34,825 nt of DNA from Anaerolineaceae bacterium (GCA_020845515.1 JADLFQ010000064.1:1-34825), one strand, 5' to 3'; positions 15,891-23,849 are shown, numbered from the stretch's first letter. The notes: a model not told the origin generated them from the letters alone. Made by a program: numbers and translations.

Positions 15891-17118
15891 CATGTTAAGT
15901 TAGTCTTGTAGATAAAGGAGCCAGTATGTTCTACCTGGTAGATTTGTTTGGATTGTCTCTGGTGCTGGTGGTCTATGCTCCAAGGAACTATGTGGTCTGA
16001 TCTGATTATACTCTTTCCGCCACATTTCAATCAATATTTTTGCCTCCTCTACAGTATGGAATATTTCCCGGTTGAGAAATTCGCTCCCAAGTTCCCCATT
16101 GAAGCTTTCGATATAACCATTCTCCCATGGATTTCCTGGTTTGATAAATAAGGTCCTTACACCCAATTCGTTCAACCACTTTCGAACCTGTTTTGCGGAA
16201 AACTCTGAGCCGTTATCTGACCATATGTGATCCGGGATTCCCTTGGCACAAAACAACTCTGTCAGACATTCAGCACATCCTCTGCTTTGAGATTCCGGTT
16301 CACCTTGATGGCTAGACTTTCACGAGTAAATTCATCAATCACGTTTAGAGTTCGAAAATGTCGCCCATCATGGGTTTTGTCTATCATAAAATCATAACCC
16401 CAAACGTGATTCGGGTAGACAGCCCGTAAACGGACACAAGACCCATCATTCAGCCATAGATTGCCCCGTTTAGGTTGTTTTTGAGGTACTTTCAACCCTT
16501 CAGCTTTCCATATCCGTTCTACTCGTTTGTGATTCACCTGCCAACCTTCGTATTGCAGCATTGCGATGATCCAGCGATAGTCATGGCGGCCATATTTCGT
16601 GGCCAGCGTGACGATCTATTGAGTGAGTATTTCTTCATCATTTCGTACCAGTGGTTGATATCTTTGTGTGGATCTTGGTTGTTGAATAGCCCAGCAAGCT
16701 CGACGTTCAGAGATTCCTGGTACCGCTCTGACTTCTCCCACTATCTTACGTCTTCTAGCCGGGATCGTTATTTTACCTTGAAGGGCTTCCTTGATGATCA
16801 TGTTATCCAGGCTCAAGTCAGCCACAATTCGCTTTAACCTGCTGTTTTCCTGTTCAAGCTCTTTAAGTCTTTGAGCTTGGTCTGTGCGCATTCCCCCGTA
16901 CTCTTTTCGCCAGTGGTAGTAGGTTTGTTCACTGACCCCTACTTCCCTGACTGCCATCTGGGCTGTTTGTCCTTGACTGACCGGCACCTCGATCTGTCTT
17001 GGAATACTGATTATTTCCTCTGCAAAGTATTTCTTTGGCATGATCCTGTCTCCCGTATTGCATAATTTTACTGATCTTTTCTAACTTTCATTCTGGATCA
17101 GTTTTTTGGGGCAGGTCA
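15884..17118 (-). mobile_element. Degenerate IS3-family element (IS407-like group)
   Basis: The right end, read inward on the minus strand from 17118, begins TGACCTGCCCC, a typical IS3-family/IS407-group terminus. The left end near 15884 (TGTGCCACATG) matches it only partly, so that boundary is uncertain by several bases. The body carries one broken transposase. No clean target duplication is visible. The element lies between an ISL3 remnant and an IS630 remnant and appears to have inserted into or next to older IS debris. Confidence 0.65.
15900..17041 (-). pseudogene. IS3-family transposase, broken by a stop and a frameshift
   Basis: The first segment (17041-16616, 141 residues) has the OrfA helix-turn-helix and leucine zipper (VSEQTYYHWRKEYGG, RLKELEQENSRLKR), fused to the start of OrfB (SERRACWAIQQPRSTQRYQP). 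An in-frame TAG (16618-16616) interrupts it; the reading then continues in the same frame as ATKYGRHDYRWI and VNHKRVERIWKAEGLKVP, with the integrase-core VWGYDFM. Near 16265 a base appears to be missing between VLNV and LTELFCAKG. The rest, in another frame, has SDNGSEF and the H-S-S-L end with ENGYIESFNGEL. Both lesions fall in the DDE domain, so the transposase is dead unless supplied in trans. Confidence 0.85.
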
Positions 17119-17200
17119 GTTCATTGGCAGTTCACCACTGCGGACGCACAAGTAAAGTTAAAAAGTCTCTACCCAAAGATTGAGGTCTGACAGCCCACTA
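17119..17200 (+). mobile_element. IS630-family remnant, left copy (transposase C-terminus and end)
   Basis: Directly after the IS3 end, the plus strand encodes VHWQFTTADAQVKLKSLYP and a few more residues to a TGA at 17188-17190. This is the conserved C-terminus of IS630-type transposases (W-x-F-T-T-x-D-A-R-x-K-L). It is followed by GGTCTGACAGCCCAC and a TA at 17199-17200, a plausible element end. The rest of the transposase has been removed or displaced by the IS3 insertion. The same tail recurs in inverted orientation at 22693-22885. Confidence 0.65.
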
Positions 17201-17362
17201 GGCCTGCCCTTTCGCTTGTCCCTGCTTTTACCTGCTGATTCTGTGACCGGCAAAGTAATTCGACTTGAGTTTAAAGGCCGTACGGGGTTTATGTGTTATA
17301 GTGGTGGCAGAGACATCTGATCCAAAAGGGAGCCAACTGTATAGCTGAGAACGGAATCGAAG

Positions 17363-18085
17363 ATGAATTCAGTATGCAGAGCAAACCGCCGGCGCATAGG
17401 CCTGTTGTTGCCATCTGCCAACCTTGTGATGGAAGCGGACTTTTACCGCAACCTGCCGGAGACCATCAACCTCTACACCACCCACATGTGCCTGACTGAA
17501 ACGACTGTGGCGGGTGAAGAAAAAATGTTAGACGAATACGTTCTGCCTGCCGCAAGAAATATCGAGAACGTCAAGCCCGACGTGGTCGTTTTTGGTTGCA
17601 CTGGCGCCGGTGCTTTACGCGGCAAGCAATTTGAAGCGGCCCTCATAAAAAGCATTTCGGAGATTACCGATGCCCCAGTGGTAAGCGTCATGTCAACGGT
17701 CAAAAAAGAGATGGACAGGGCTGGCGTAAAATGCTTGATCGTCGTGACGCCCTATGTACCATTTGTGGATGCGCGCCTTGTCGGCAGTCTGGAAGAAGAC
17801 GGGTTTGAAGTGCTCAATATTTCGGGGTTAGGCATCAGCCAAAGCATCCAGCTTGGTGAAGTCCCTGGCGAAAGAATCATTGAATTCACGCACCAGACCT
17901 CGCGCGGTTTTCACCCCGATGGTATATTTATTGTCTGTACCAATTTCCCGGCCATGAGCGTTCTGCCAATACTACCCCGCCAGCTCCCGGTCCCGGTTTT
18001 TTTCAGTAACCAATCCACCTACAACGTTGTGCTAGAGACGCTCGAAAATTTGGCTCACCTGGCCGCTCATTGGGTGGGCAGGTAA
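17363..18085 (+). CDS. Maleate isomerase / Asp-Glu racemase superfamily enzyme
   Basis: The 240-residue product matches the maleate cis-trans isomerase/arylmalonate decarboxylase group: RRIGLLLPSANLVMEADFY at the N-terminus, then two catalytic cysteines, Cys79 in VFGCTGAGA and Cys192 in IVCTNFPAMSV. Having both cysteines fits an isomerase or racemase rather than the one-Cys arylmalonate decarboxylases. Substrates could be maleate or a related cis-diacid. It is the first gene after the left IS630 remnant, with a leader of about 160 bases and a GGAATCG sequence ahead of the ATG, and is followed by xanthine dehydrogenase-type genes. Maleate isomerase plus a molybdenum hydroxylase recalls nicotinate-type catabolism. 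The gene looks intact. Confidence 0.75.
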   Translation: MNSVCRANRRRIGLLLPSANLVMEADFYRNLPETINLYTTHMCLTETTVAGEEKMLDEYVLPAARNIENVKPDVVVFGCTGAGALRGKQFEAALIKSISEITDAPVVSVMSTVKKEMDRAGVKCLIVVTPYVPFVDARLVGSLEEDGFEVLNISGLGISQSIQLGEVPGERIIEFTHQTSRGFHPDGIFIVCTNFPAMSVLPILPRQLPVPVFFSNQSTYNVVLETLENLAHLAAHWVGR

Positions 18086-18118
18086 CACCAACATTTGGAC
18101 AGGAGAAGAGGTGAAGCT

Positions 18119-19012
18119 GTGACAGATTACCAATATCTAGAGCCAAAAACGATCCAGCAGGCGTTAGAAATATTAGCCGATTATGGCGGAGAAGCCAGGG
18201 TACTTGCCGGTGGCACGGACCTCATCCTTGATGTGCAGCACCACCGCCAGCAGCCGGGCAATATCGTCAGCATTAATTTGATCGAAGAATTGCAACACAT
18301 CGTCTTGACCGGTGACGAGCTTCGTATCGGAGCCGGGGTTACCTTCGCGCGTCTATCATCGTCCCCCCTGGTTATCCAACACTGCCAGATGCTGGCAGAA
18401 GGCGCCGGGTGCGTTGGCTCTGTCCAGATCCGCAACGTTGCCACCGTGGGCGGCAACATTTGCAACGCCCTGCCGTGTGCGGATTCCGCCGCCCCGTTAG
18501 CTGCCGCATCTGCGCAGGTCGTCCTTGCTAGCCTGGATGGCGCGCGCCACATGCCGGTGGTTGAATTTATCCAGGGGCCCCGCAAGACGCTTCTGAAGCC
18601 GGGTGAGCTGTTGGTCGAATTTATCATCCCCGTAAAACCGGCCTGCTCTGGGTCCGCCTATAAGGTGACCACTACCCGCAAAGCGCTGGACTTGACGATT
18701 GCCGGCGTCGCGGCAGGGTTGATGATCGACCCTGCTGATAAGATGGTATTGGATGCCGGCATTGCCCTGGCGAACTCGTCCCCCGCGCCTTTGAGAGCCG
18801 CCGAAGCGGAAGCGCACCTTAAGGCAAAACCATTTTCCGAATCCTTGATTGCTGAAGCCGGAGAAATGGTAGCCGCCGTTGCAAAGGTGCGTGACAGTGC
18901 GCTGCGGGCAACGGCCGAATATCGCCATGATATGTTAAAAGTGCTGGCCCGGCGTGCCCTTACCGCGGCATACGAGCGGGCCGTTTTGAAAGTCAGGGAG
19001 CTTGAAATCTAA
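18119..19012 (+). CDS. FAD-binding (medium) subunit of a xanthine dehydrogenase-family enzyme
   Basis: The 297-residue product has the FAD-binding signatures of the CoxM/XdhB/NdhF family: VLAGGTDLILD near residue 30 and VATVGGNICNALPCADSAAPL near 105. The C-terminal CO dehydrogenase flavoprotein domain includes YKVTTTRKALDLTIAGVAAGL. Electrons pass from the molybdenum site through the 2Fe-2S subunit to this FAD. The GTG at 18119 is chosen because GAGGTG lies six bases before it; an in-frame TTG at 18095 would lie upstream of the ribosome binding site. The stop shares one base with the next ATG (TAATG). Intact, but its large-subunit partner is destroyed. Confidence 0.85.
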   Translation: MTDYQYLEPKTIQQALEILADYGGEARVLAGGTDLILDVQHHRQQPGNIVSINLIEELQHIVLTGDELRIGAGVTFARLSSSPLVIQHCQMLAEGAGCVGSVQIRNVATVGGNICNALPCADSAAPLAAASAQVVLASLDGARHMPVVEFIQGPRKTLLKPGELLVEFIIPVKPACSGSAYKVTTTRKALDLTIAGVAAGLMIDPADKMVLDAGIALANSSPAPLRAAEAEAHLKAKPFSESLIAEAGEMVAAVAKVRDSALRATAEYRHDMLKVLARRALTAAYERAVLKVRELEI

Positions 19013-19491
19013 TGAGCATCGAAATCAACTTGCGTGTAAATGGAATTGTCTACCCTCTTGTCGTCGACCCCTGGGACCTGCTCCTCAATGTGCTGCGCGA
19101 CAAGCTGGGGTTGATGGGTACAAAGTACGGCTGCGGTGGGGGTGACTGTGGCGCTTGTACGGTTTTGATAGACGGCCAGGCGGTAAACTCGTGCCTGTAC
19201 CTGGCGGTCAGCGCTGCCGGAAAAGAGATTCTGACGGTTGAAGGTCTTGAACGGGATAGAAAGCTGCACCCGCTACAACAAGCCTTTATTCAATCCGGGG
19301 CGCTGCAGTGTGGCTACTGTACCCCGGGGATGCTGCTTTCTTCCAAGGCGTTGTTGGATAAAAACCCAGACCCGACCGAAGACGAGATTAAAGTGGCGCT
19401 TGCCGGAAATTTATGCCGGTGCACCGGCTACCAGAAGATAATCGAAGCGGTGCAGGCCGGTGCAAAGGCGTTACGCAGCCCGCAATACTGA
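19012..19491 (+). CDS. 2Fe-2S (small) subunit of a xanthine dehydrogenase-family enzyme
   Basis: The 159-residue protein carries both cluster-binding regions of the CoxS/XdhC family: the plant-ferredoxin-like motif YGCGGGDCGACTVLIDG near residue 42 with a following NSCLYL, and the C-terminal helical-domain motif CGYCTPGM with NLCRCTGY near 140. All eight cysteines appear present. Its length is typical. It starts one base into the stop of the medium subunit and would be cotranslated. The large subunit gene begins about 50 bases downstream but is a pseudogene, so this subunit probably has no partner unless one is encoded elsewhere. Confidence 0.9.
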   Translation: MSIEINLRVNGIVYPLVVDPWDLLLNVLRDKLGLMGTKYGCGGGDCGACTVLIDGQAVNSCLYLAVSAAGKEILTVEGLERDRKLHPLQQAFIQSGALQCGYCTPGMLLSSKALLDKNPDPTEDEIKVALAGNLCRCTGYQKIIEAVQAGAKALRSPQY

Positions 19492-19541
19492 GGATGGACC
19501 GGTATTTCCTGAATACATGCTGTATCTGACAAAGGAGGGAT

Positions 19542-20460
19542 ATAAAAACGCACAAACCTGTCGGTACGCCCATACCGATTGTTGAATCTTACGACAAAGT
19601 GGCCGGAAAGACCGTGTATGGCAGCGATTATGTTCTGCCGGGCATGCTGCATGCCAAAATCCTGCATAGCCCGCACGCTCACACCCGTATCAAGCGCATC
19701 GATACAACTGCTGCTACCCGCATGCCCGGCGTGATCGCTGTGGTAACCGGTAAAGATGCCCCCGACACGATTTTTGGCATCAAGATAACGGATGAACGAT
19801 TTTTTGCCCGCGATGAAGTCCTCTACGTGGGAGATGAAGTGGCCGGTGTAGCCGCCGAAAAAGCACTGGCGTTCATCGAAGTAGAATATGAACCCTTGGA
19901 AGCGGTGCTGGATGTCTGTGAAGCGGTAAAAGAAGGTTCCCCGCTGGCAAGGCTCGACTAGGAAAGCAACATTTGCTACCACACCCAGGCCGAATAGGGT
20001 GACGTGGACGCGGCTTTTCAGGCTGCGAGCGTGATCATTGAGGAAACTTTTTACCTTCCCCACCAGTATCATGCCTATATCGAGCCTCATGCGGCGGTTG
20101 CCGAATGAAAAAAAGGACGCCTGACGATCTATTGCCCCCACCAGTCCCCCCGCCAGCTGGAAAAGTACGTCTGTGAAGGGCTCGCTCTTCCTAAGAACGG
20201 TTTTCAGTTCATCCAGACGTCCATGGGCGGTGATTTTAGCGGCAAGATCCATTCACGCGTGGCGCTGTTGGCGGCGCTGCTGGCAAAGGTTGCGAGCTGC
20301 CCGGTGCGCCTATCCCTGACCAGCGAAGAAGATTTCCTCCGCAGCACGCCAAGCGTCCCGATGTGGATTACGGTAAAGCTGGGAGCCATGCAGGATGGCA
20401 CCCTGGTCGTCAAAAAGGTCTATTTCCTGGCAGATAATGGCGACCATTCTGCCTCAGCAG
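19542..20460 (+). pseudogene. Molybdopterin-binding large subunit of the xanthine dehydrogenase-family enzyme, degraded
   Basis: One frame carries recognisable large-subunit sequence: HKPVGTPIPIVESYDKVAGK, LPGMLHAKILHSPHAHTRI, PGVIAVVTGKDAPD, VIIEETFYLPHQYHAYIEPHA, then SMGGDFSGKIHSRVALLAALLA. In-frame stops interrupt it: TAG (19959), TAG (19995) and TGA (20106). The expected start position after AGGAGG reads ATA (19542). About 300 of the usual 700-plus residues are present; the sequence then switches near 20460 to a flavodoxin-like fragment, so the molybdopterin-binding C-terminal part is absent. Continued frame and protein similarity show recent decay. The intact neighbours suggest that this gene's loss disabled the pathway. 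Confidence 0.85.
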
Positions 20461-20783
20461 GCGGTATAGCAGTTGGTTTCTGCCGCCACGGCGGTCAAGA
20501 ATCTGCTATCTTAACGATCCTCTGGTTTTGCGCTATCGCCGGTATGGTAGTTGTTGGAAGTGTAGACCCAAATCACGGACCGACTGGGTATTATGGTGCT
20601 GCCGGATGGGAAGATGTGACTGGATTGGCAAATCATGAAGCCGTGAAATAAGATGCCTGGGGGTTGTTTTTAGCGCGCGTATTGGGTTGTAAGGTAGCCC
20701 GAACTGCAATCATGCTTGTGAAGGCTCCAGAAGTTGCAGAGGCAAGCGAAAAGTTCATCTCTCCAATGGATTCGTATAAGTAA
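20461..20783 (+). pseudogene. C-terminal fragment of a flavodoxin/NADPH-dependent FMN reductase-family protein
   Basis: In the same frame as the dehydrogenase remnant, the sequence changes to FCRHGGQESAILTILWF...GMVVVGS...GPTGYYGAAGW and then, beyond an in-frame TAA (20649), DAWGLFLARVLGCKVARTAIM. The HGGQE, GMVVVG and late ARxLG pattern is typical of the second half of NAD(P)H-dependent FMN reductase or iron-sulfur flavoprotein families. The N-terminal flavin-binding half is missing. This looks like a deletion junction between two formerly separate genes, with later nonsense decay. The family call is by pattern. Confidence 0.5.
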
Positions 20784-20801
20784 TAAACACACCTGTTTGT
20801 A

Positions 20802-20829
20802 TTGACGGTGCCAAAAATTGAATTAGAAT
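20802..20829 (+). promoter_or_regulatory. Promoter of the aminotransferase gene
   Basis: TTGACG (20802-20807) and TAGAAT (20824-20829) are 16 bases apart. The predicted start is near 20836, about 70 bases before the ATG at 20905. The surrounding DNA is noticeably AT-rich. Confidence 0.55.
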
Positions 20830-20904
20830 GCTGAAATAAAAAAATAAAAACAGAAAGGAGAGAGAACGCTTTGATTTATAAACTTCGAGGCGGAATATAC
20901 ACAT

Positions 20905-22011
20905 ATGACCAAGACAATTGATCGGCCCTTATTAATGATCCCGGGACCTATCCAGCCAGAACCTAAAGTATTAAAAGTCATGGGTGAACCTGTTCGTGCA
21001 CATTACGGACCTGAATGGACAGAGTTATACAACCAAACAACCTCAGCCCTAAAGAAAATTTTTCACACTGAAGGGGACGTCTTTTTGATGGTGGGATCTG
21101 GTTCATGTGCGATTGATGCCTGTATGGGTAGTGCTTTCAGTACGGGCGAAAAGGTCTTAATCGGGTTTAATGGCCATTTCGGAGATAGGCTACTTGCTGT
21201 AGCAGAAGGTTATGGGCTAGAGCCAATACCAGTGAAGGCAGATTGGGGTAAACCATTGCTCCCTGAAGATTTTGAGAAAGCCATTCGCGTGAATCAGGAT
21301 GTGGTCGGGATTTGTGTAGTCCATCTAGAAACTTCTACAACCATTATTAATCCGATTGAAGAGATTGGAAAAATAGCCAGAAAACACAACTTGTGCTATT
21401 TTGTAGATGCTGTTTCTTCATTAGGTGGTCTGCCCATGCAGATGGATGATTGGAACATTGACCTGTGCGCAACAGCTTCACAAAAATGTTTAGGGGCACC
21501 TCCAGGGATTGCACCAGCGGCTGTAGGGAAGCGCGGTTGGGGATTCGTTAACCGTAATCCCCAGAAAGGTCACGGATGGTACGCCGACCTTAGAGTCTGG
21601 CAAAAATATGCTGTCGAATGGGGTGACTGGCATCCTTTCCCAATTACGATGGCAACCAATAACGTTGTAGCGCTTAAAGCAAGTATTGACAATCTTTTAG
21701 TTGAGGGCTTGGAGACAAGACTTAATCGTTATCGGGAGCTTGCATTGCGGCTTCGAAATGGGCTACGGAAAATTGGTATGGAACCTTATACACCGGATGA
21801 GATCATGTCTCCAGTACTCACTGCTGCATATGGACCAGAAGGTGTCGAGACAAGTAAAATTGTCACTTACATGGCTCAAGAACACCAGATCAAGATTGCC
21901 GGTGGATTAGGAGACTTGAAAAATATTGTAATCCGGATTGGACACATGGCCCCCACGGTCTCCGAGGTAGAGATTGACCAAGTTTTAGATGCATTAAGTC
22001 AGTTCCGATAA
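20905..22011 (+). CDS. Alanine-glyoxylate / ureidoglycine-glyoxylate-type aminotransferase
   Basis: This 368-residue class V PLP aminotransferase opens with LMIPGPIQPEPKVLKVMGEP, the typical start of the serine-pyruvate/alanine-glyoxylate (SPT/AGXT, PucG) group. It has the substrate-loop GSGSCAIDA, HLETSTTIINPIEEIG, a VDAVSSLGG stretch with the cofactor Asp, and Lys194 in ASQKCLGAPPG as the Schiff-base lysine. The likely reaction uses glyoxylate as amino acceptor; PucG-type use of ureidoglycine would fit purine or ureide catabolism alongside the xanthine dehydrogenase-like genes. The sequence is full length and looks intact. The ATG has GAGGCGGA about 10 bases ahead. It is followed after 37 bases by an SDR pseudogene. 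Confidence 0.8.
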   Translation: MTKTIDRPLLMIPGPIQPEPKVLKVMGEPVRAHYGPEWTELYNQTTSALKKIFHTEGDVFLMVGSGSCAIDACMGSAFSTGEKVLIGFNGHFGDRLLAVAEGYGLEPIPVKADWGKPLLPEDFEKAIRVNQDVVGICVVHLETSTTIINPIEEIGKIARKHNLCYFVDAVSSLGGLPMQMDDWNIDLCATASQKCLGAPPGIAPAAVGKRGWGFVNRNPQKGHGWYADLRVWQKYAVEWGDWHPFPITMATNNVVALKASIDNLLVEGLETRLNRYRELALRLRNGLRKIGMEPYTPDEIMSPVLTAAYGPEGVETSKIVTYMAQEHQIKIAGGLGDLKNIVIRIGHMAPTVSEVEIDQVLDALSQFR

Positions 22012-22048
22012 ATTACTGCGTTTTTTTGAGTTCATGGAGGAACATAAG

Positions 22049-22692
22049 ATGAATGATAAATCTTTGCACGGAAAAGTCGCCTTGGTTACCGGCTCATATC
22101 GTAACTTGGCGCAGTGACCCCGAAACCTTGGCCAGTTATGGTGCATCCGTTATTATTAACGACTTAGACCTACCTGGGTTGATACAATATCACGGCCAAT
22201 TGTTAGAACGTCTGCGCAGTCTGGGTGTTCAGGTTGGTGCAATCTTTGCCGATCTATTCAAAAGTGAATAGGTGAGAACTTTGTACCAGGAAGCGATAAA
22301 GTGGCAAAGTAGATACCCTGGTAAATAACGCTGGACCGTTCAGCATGGAAGCATATACTTCTATGGGCGAAGAGATTTGCGATCGTGTGATGAACGTTAA
22401 TCTTAAAGCTATTTACCTGACGGCTAAAGAATTGGTTCCGGTCATGAAAACGAACGGCTGGGGAAGGATCATTAGCGTGTCGGCTGGTTCAGCCTATGTA
22501 CGGATCATAGCGTATATGGACTGGCAAAATTCGGCGTCCAATACATTACGGAAGAGCTGGCTCTCGAAGTAGGTCTGGAAGTTACTGTTAACGCTGTTGC
22601 GCCTGGTCAAATTTTTGAGAGCCTGCCCGATATTGCAGAATTCGACTCGACCTTTGGTGAGCGTTATACTGCTCGATCTCCATTGAAAGTAC
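22049..22692 (+). pseudogene. Short-chain dehydrogenase (SDR), multiply frameshifted
   Basis: After a good GGAGGAAC site, the ATG at 22049 opens LHGKVALVTGSYRN, the SDR cofactor-binding start, but reaches a TGA at 22115-22117. Homology then resumes in another frame as LASYGASVIINDLDLPG, stops at 22269-22271, resumes as VDTLVNNAGPF and RVMNVNLKAIYLTAKELVPVMKTNGWGRIISVSAG, and shifts again at about 22520. The catalytic YGLAK and a VTVNAVAPGQI stretch then appear. The frame ends at the IS630 remnant at TA 22693-22694, before the normal C-terminus. At least three frame changes or stops plus a 3' truncation make it non-functional. Confidence 0.85.
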
Positions 22693-22885
22693 TAGTGGAC
22701 TGTCAGACCTCACTTTACTCGTGCGTTGGCAGTGAAGAACTGCTAATGAACATCAACAACTTCAGAGTTTCGTTGATCTTGCCAGGCTTTCACCTCATGG
22801 ATCATGGTCTCCTTGTCTGGGATGCGGCGATCCAAGCATTGGCGTACCAAGGCGCTCAGCTCGATCTCGACCTGGATCAGTACCC
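22693..22885 (-). mobile_element. IS630-family remnant, right copy (transposase C-terminus and end)
   Basis: On the minus strand the segment encodes IQVEIELSALVRQCLDRRIP, then an ETMIHEVKAWQDQRNSE helix and QFFTANARVK, the C-terminal end of an IS630-type transposase. It has a TAG in place of the usual Trp codon (22745-22743) and a TGA after VK. The end GAGGTCTGACAGTCCAC followed by TA (22694-22693) matches the left copy apart from one base, but about 23 bases before it are deleted. The transposase 3' ends of both copies face the 5.5 kb between them. Confidence 0.75.
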
Positions 22886-23815
22886 GGGGGTGCTGGCCAA
22901 GCGGCTGGGGGTTGCATTGTAAAGGTCTGCGGCGCCGGCCGACAAGAGATAATCGTTGATTTTTACCTTCGTCAGTTCTTTGACGGCATCCTGCGCCCGC
23001 GCAATCCGAGCGGTGGACAACTGCCAGAATTCGGCGTTGGTAATGCGCTCGGGGAGCTCCAGAGAGGCGTAGAGGGCATTTTCCAGCTCGGTGGCGATAT
23101 TGATTTTGCTGACACCGCCGGCTCGCAATTGAATGGCGCGCTTGACTTGGTCGCTGGGTACCCCGGAACCGCCATGCAGCACGAGCGGGATCTGCACCCG
23201 TTCCCGGATGGCCGCCAGCCGCTCAAAGTCGATTTTGGGCTGCCGGGTATAGTAGATGCTGTGAACGGTGCCGATGGAGATGGCCAGGGCATCCACGCCG
23301 GTTTCGCCGACGAAGCGCTCGGCCTCCACAGGATCGGTGTAGATCTCCTCCTCGCTGGTTGTTTCGAACTTATCACTGCTTAAAATCTTGCCCAGCTCGG
23401 CCTCCACCGAGATGCCGTGCTGTTTTGCCAGGGCGACGACCTGGCGGGTACAGGCGATATTCTCTTCCAACGGTTTCGCCGAGGCATCGATCATGACGGA
23501 AGAAAAACCTGCGGCCACTGCCTCTTGGATCAGATCCAGGGTGGTGGTGTGGTCGAGGTGAAGACAGACGGGGACATCCGGCGAGACTTTTGCAAGGATT
23601 TCATAAAATTTTCCGGCGTAATAGGCAGGGGAGATCTGATACCAGGAGAACTCAACCTGAGAAATCTGGACGATCACCGGGGAACGTGTTTCGACCGCGG
23701 CCCGCAGGATAGGCTCGATCATGCCGGGGAAGCGGGCGCTGAACGCTCCCACCGCAAAATGGTTTCTTTGGGCGACGGGTAAAAGGTCCTTCAGTGTGAA
23801 AATTTGGTGTGCCAT
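22877..23815 (-). CDS. Class II (zinc) ketose-bisphosphate aldolase
   Basis: The 312-residue product is a fructose/tagatose-bisphosphate-type class II aldolase: the zinc-ligand CLHLDHTTTLD near residue 80, VEAELGKI near 135, VLHGGSGVP near 215 and KINIATEL near 240. It would cleave a phosphorylated ketose into dihydroxyacetone phosphate and an aldehyde. TAGGAG lies six bases before the ATG. The family normally ends soon after KINDYLLSAGAADL; here about 15 further residues lead to a TGA at the edge of the IS630 remnant, so the C-terminus may be altered by that insertion. It lies 34 bases downstream of the first FGGY kinase in a divergent two-gene unit. Confidence 0.85.
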   Translation of the reverse strand: MAHQIFTLKDLLPVAQRNHFAVGAFSARFPGMIEPILRAAVETRSPVIVQISQVEFSWYQISPAYYAGKFYEILAKVSPDVPVCLHLDHTTTLDLIQEAVAAGFSSVMIDASAKPLEENIACTRQVVALAKQHGISVEAELGKILSSDKFETTSEEEIYTDPVEAERFVGETGVDALAISIGTVHSIYYTRQPKIDFERLAAIRERVQIPLVLHGGSGVPSDQVKRAIQLRAGGVSKINIATELENALYASLELPERITNAEFWQLSTARIARAQDAVKELTKVKINDYLLSAGAADLYNATPSRLASTPGY

Positions 23816-23849
23816 CGTTTACTCCTATAAGGATGTACTGTAACCAAGT

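Noticed and set aside
16600-16630. Programmed frameshift between IS3 OrfA and OrfB
   Set aside because: OrfA and OrfB are already in one frame; the interruption is a plain in-frame TAG, and the later frame change is far inside the DDE domain.
19959-20108. Stop codon read-through or selenocysteine in the dehydrogenase large subunit
   Set aside because: Two different stop types (TAG twice and TGA once) occur at non-catalytic positions, the start codon is lost and the gene is truncated. Decay explains all of this.
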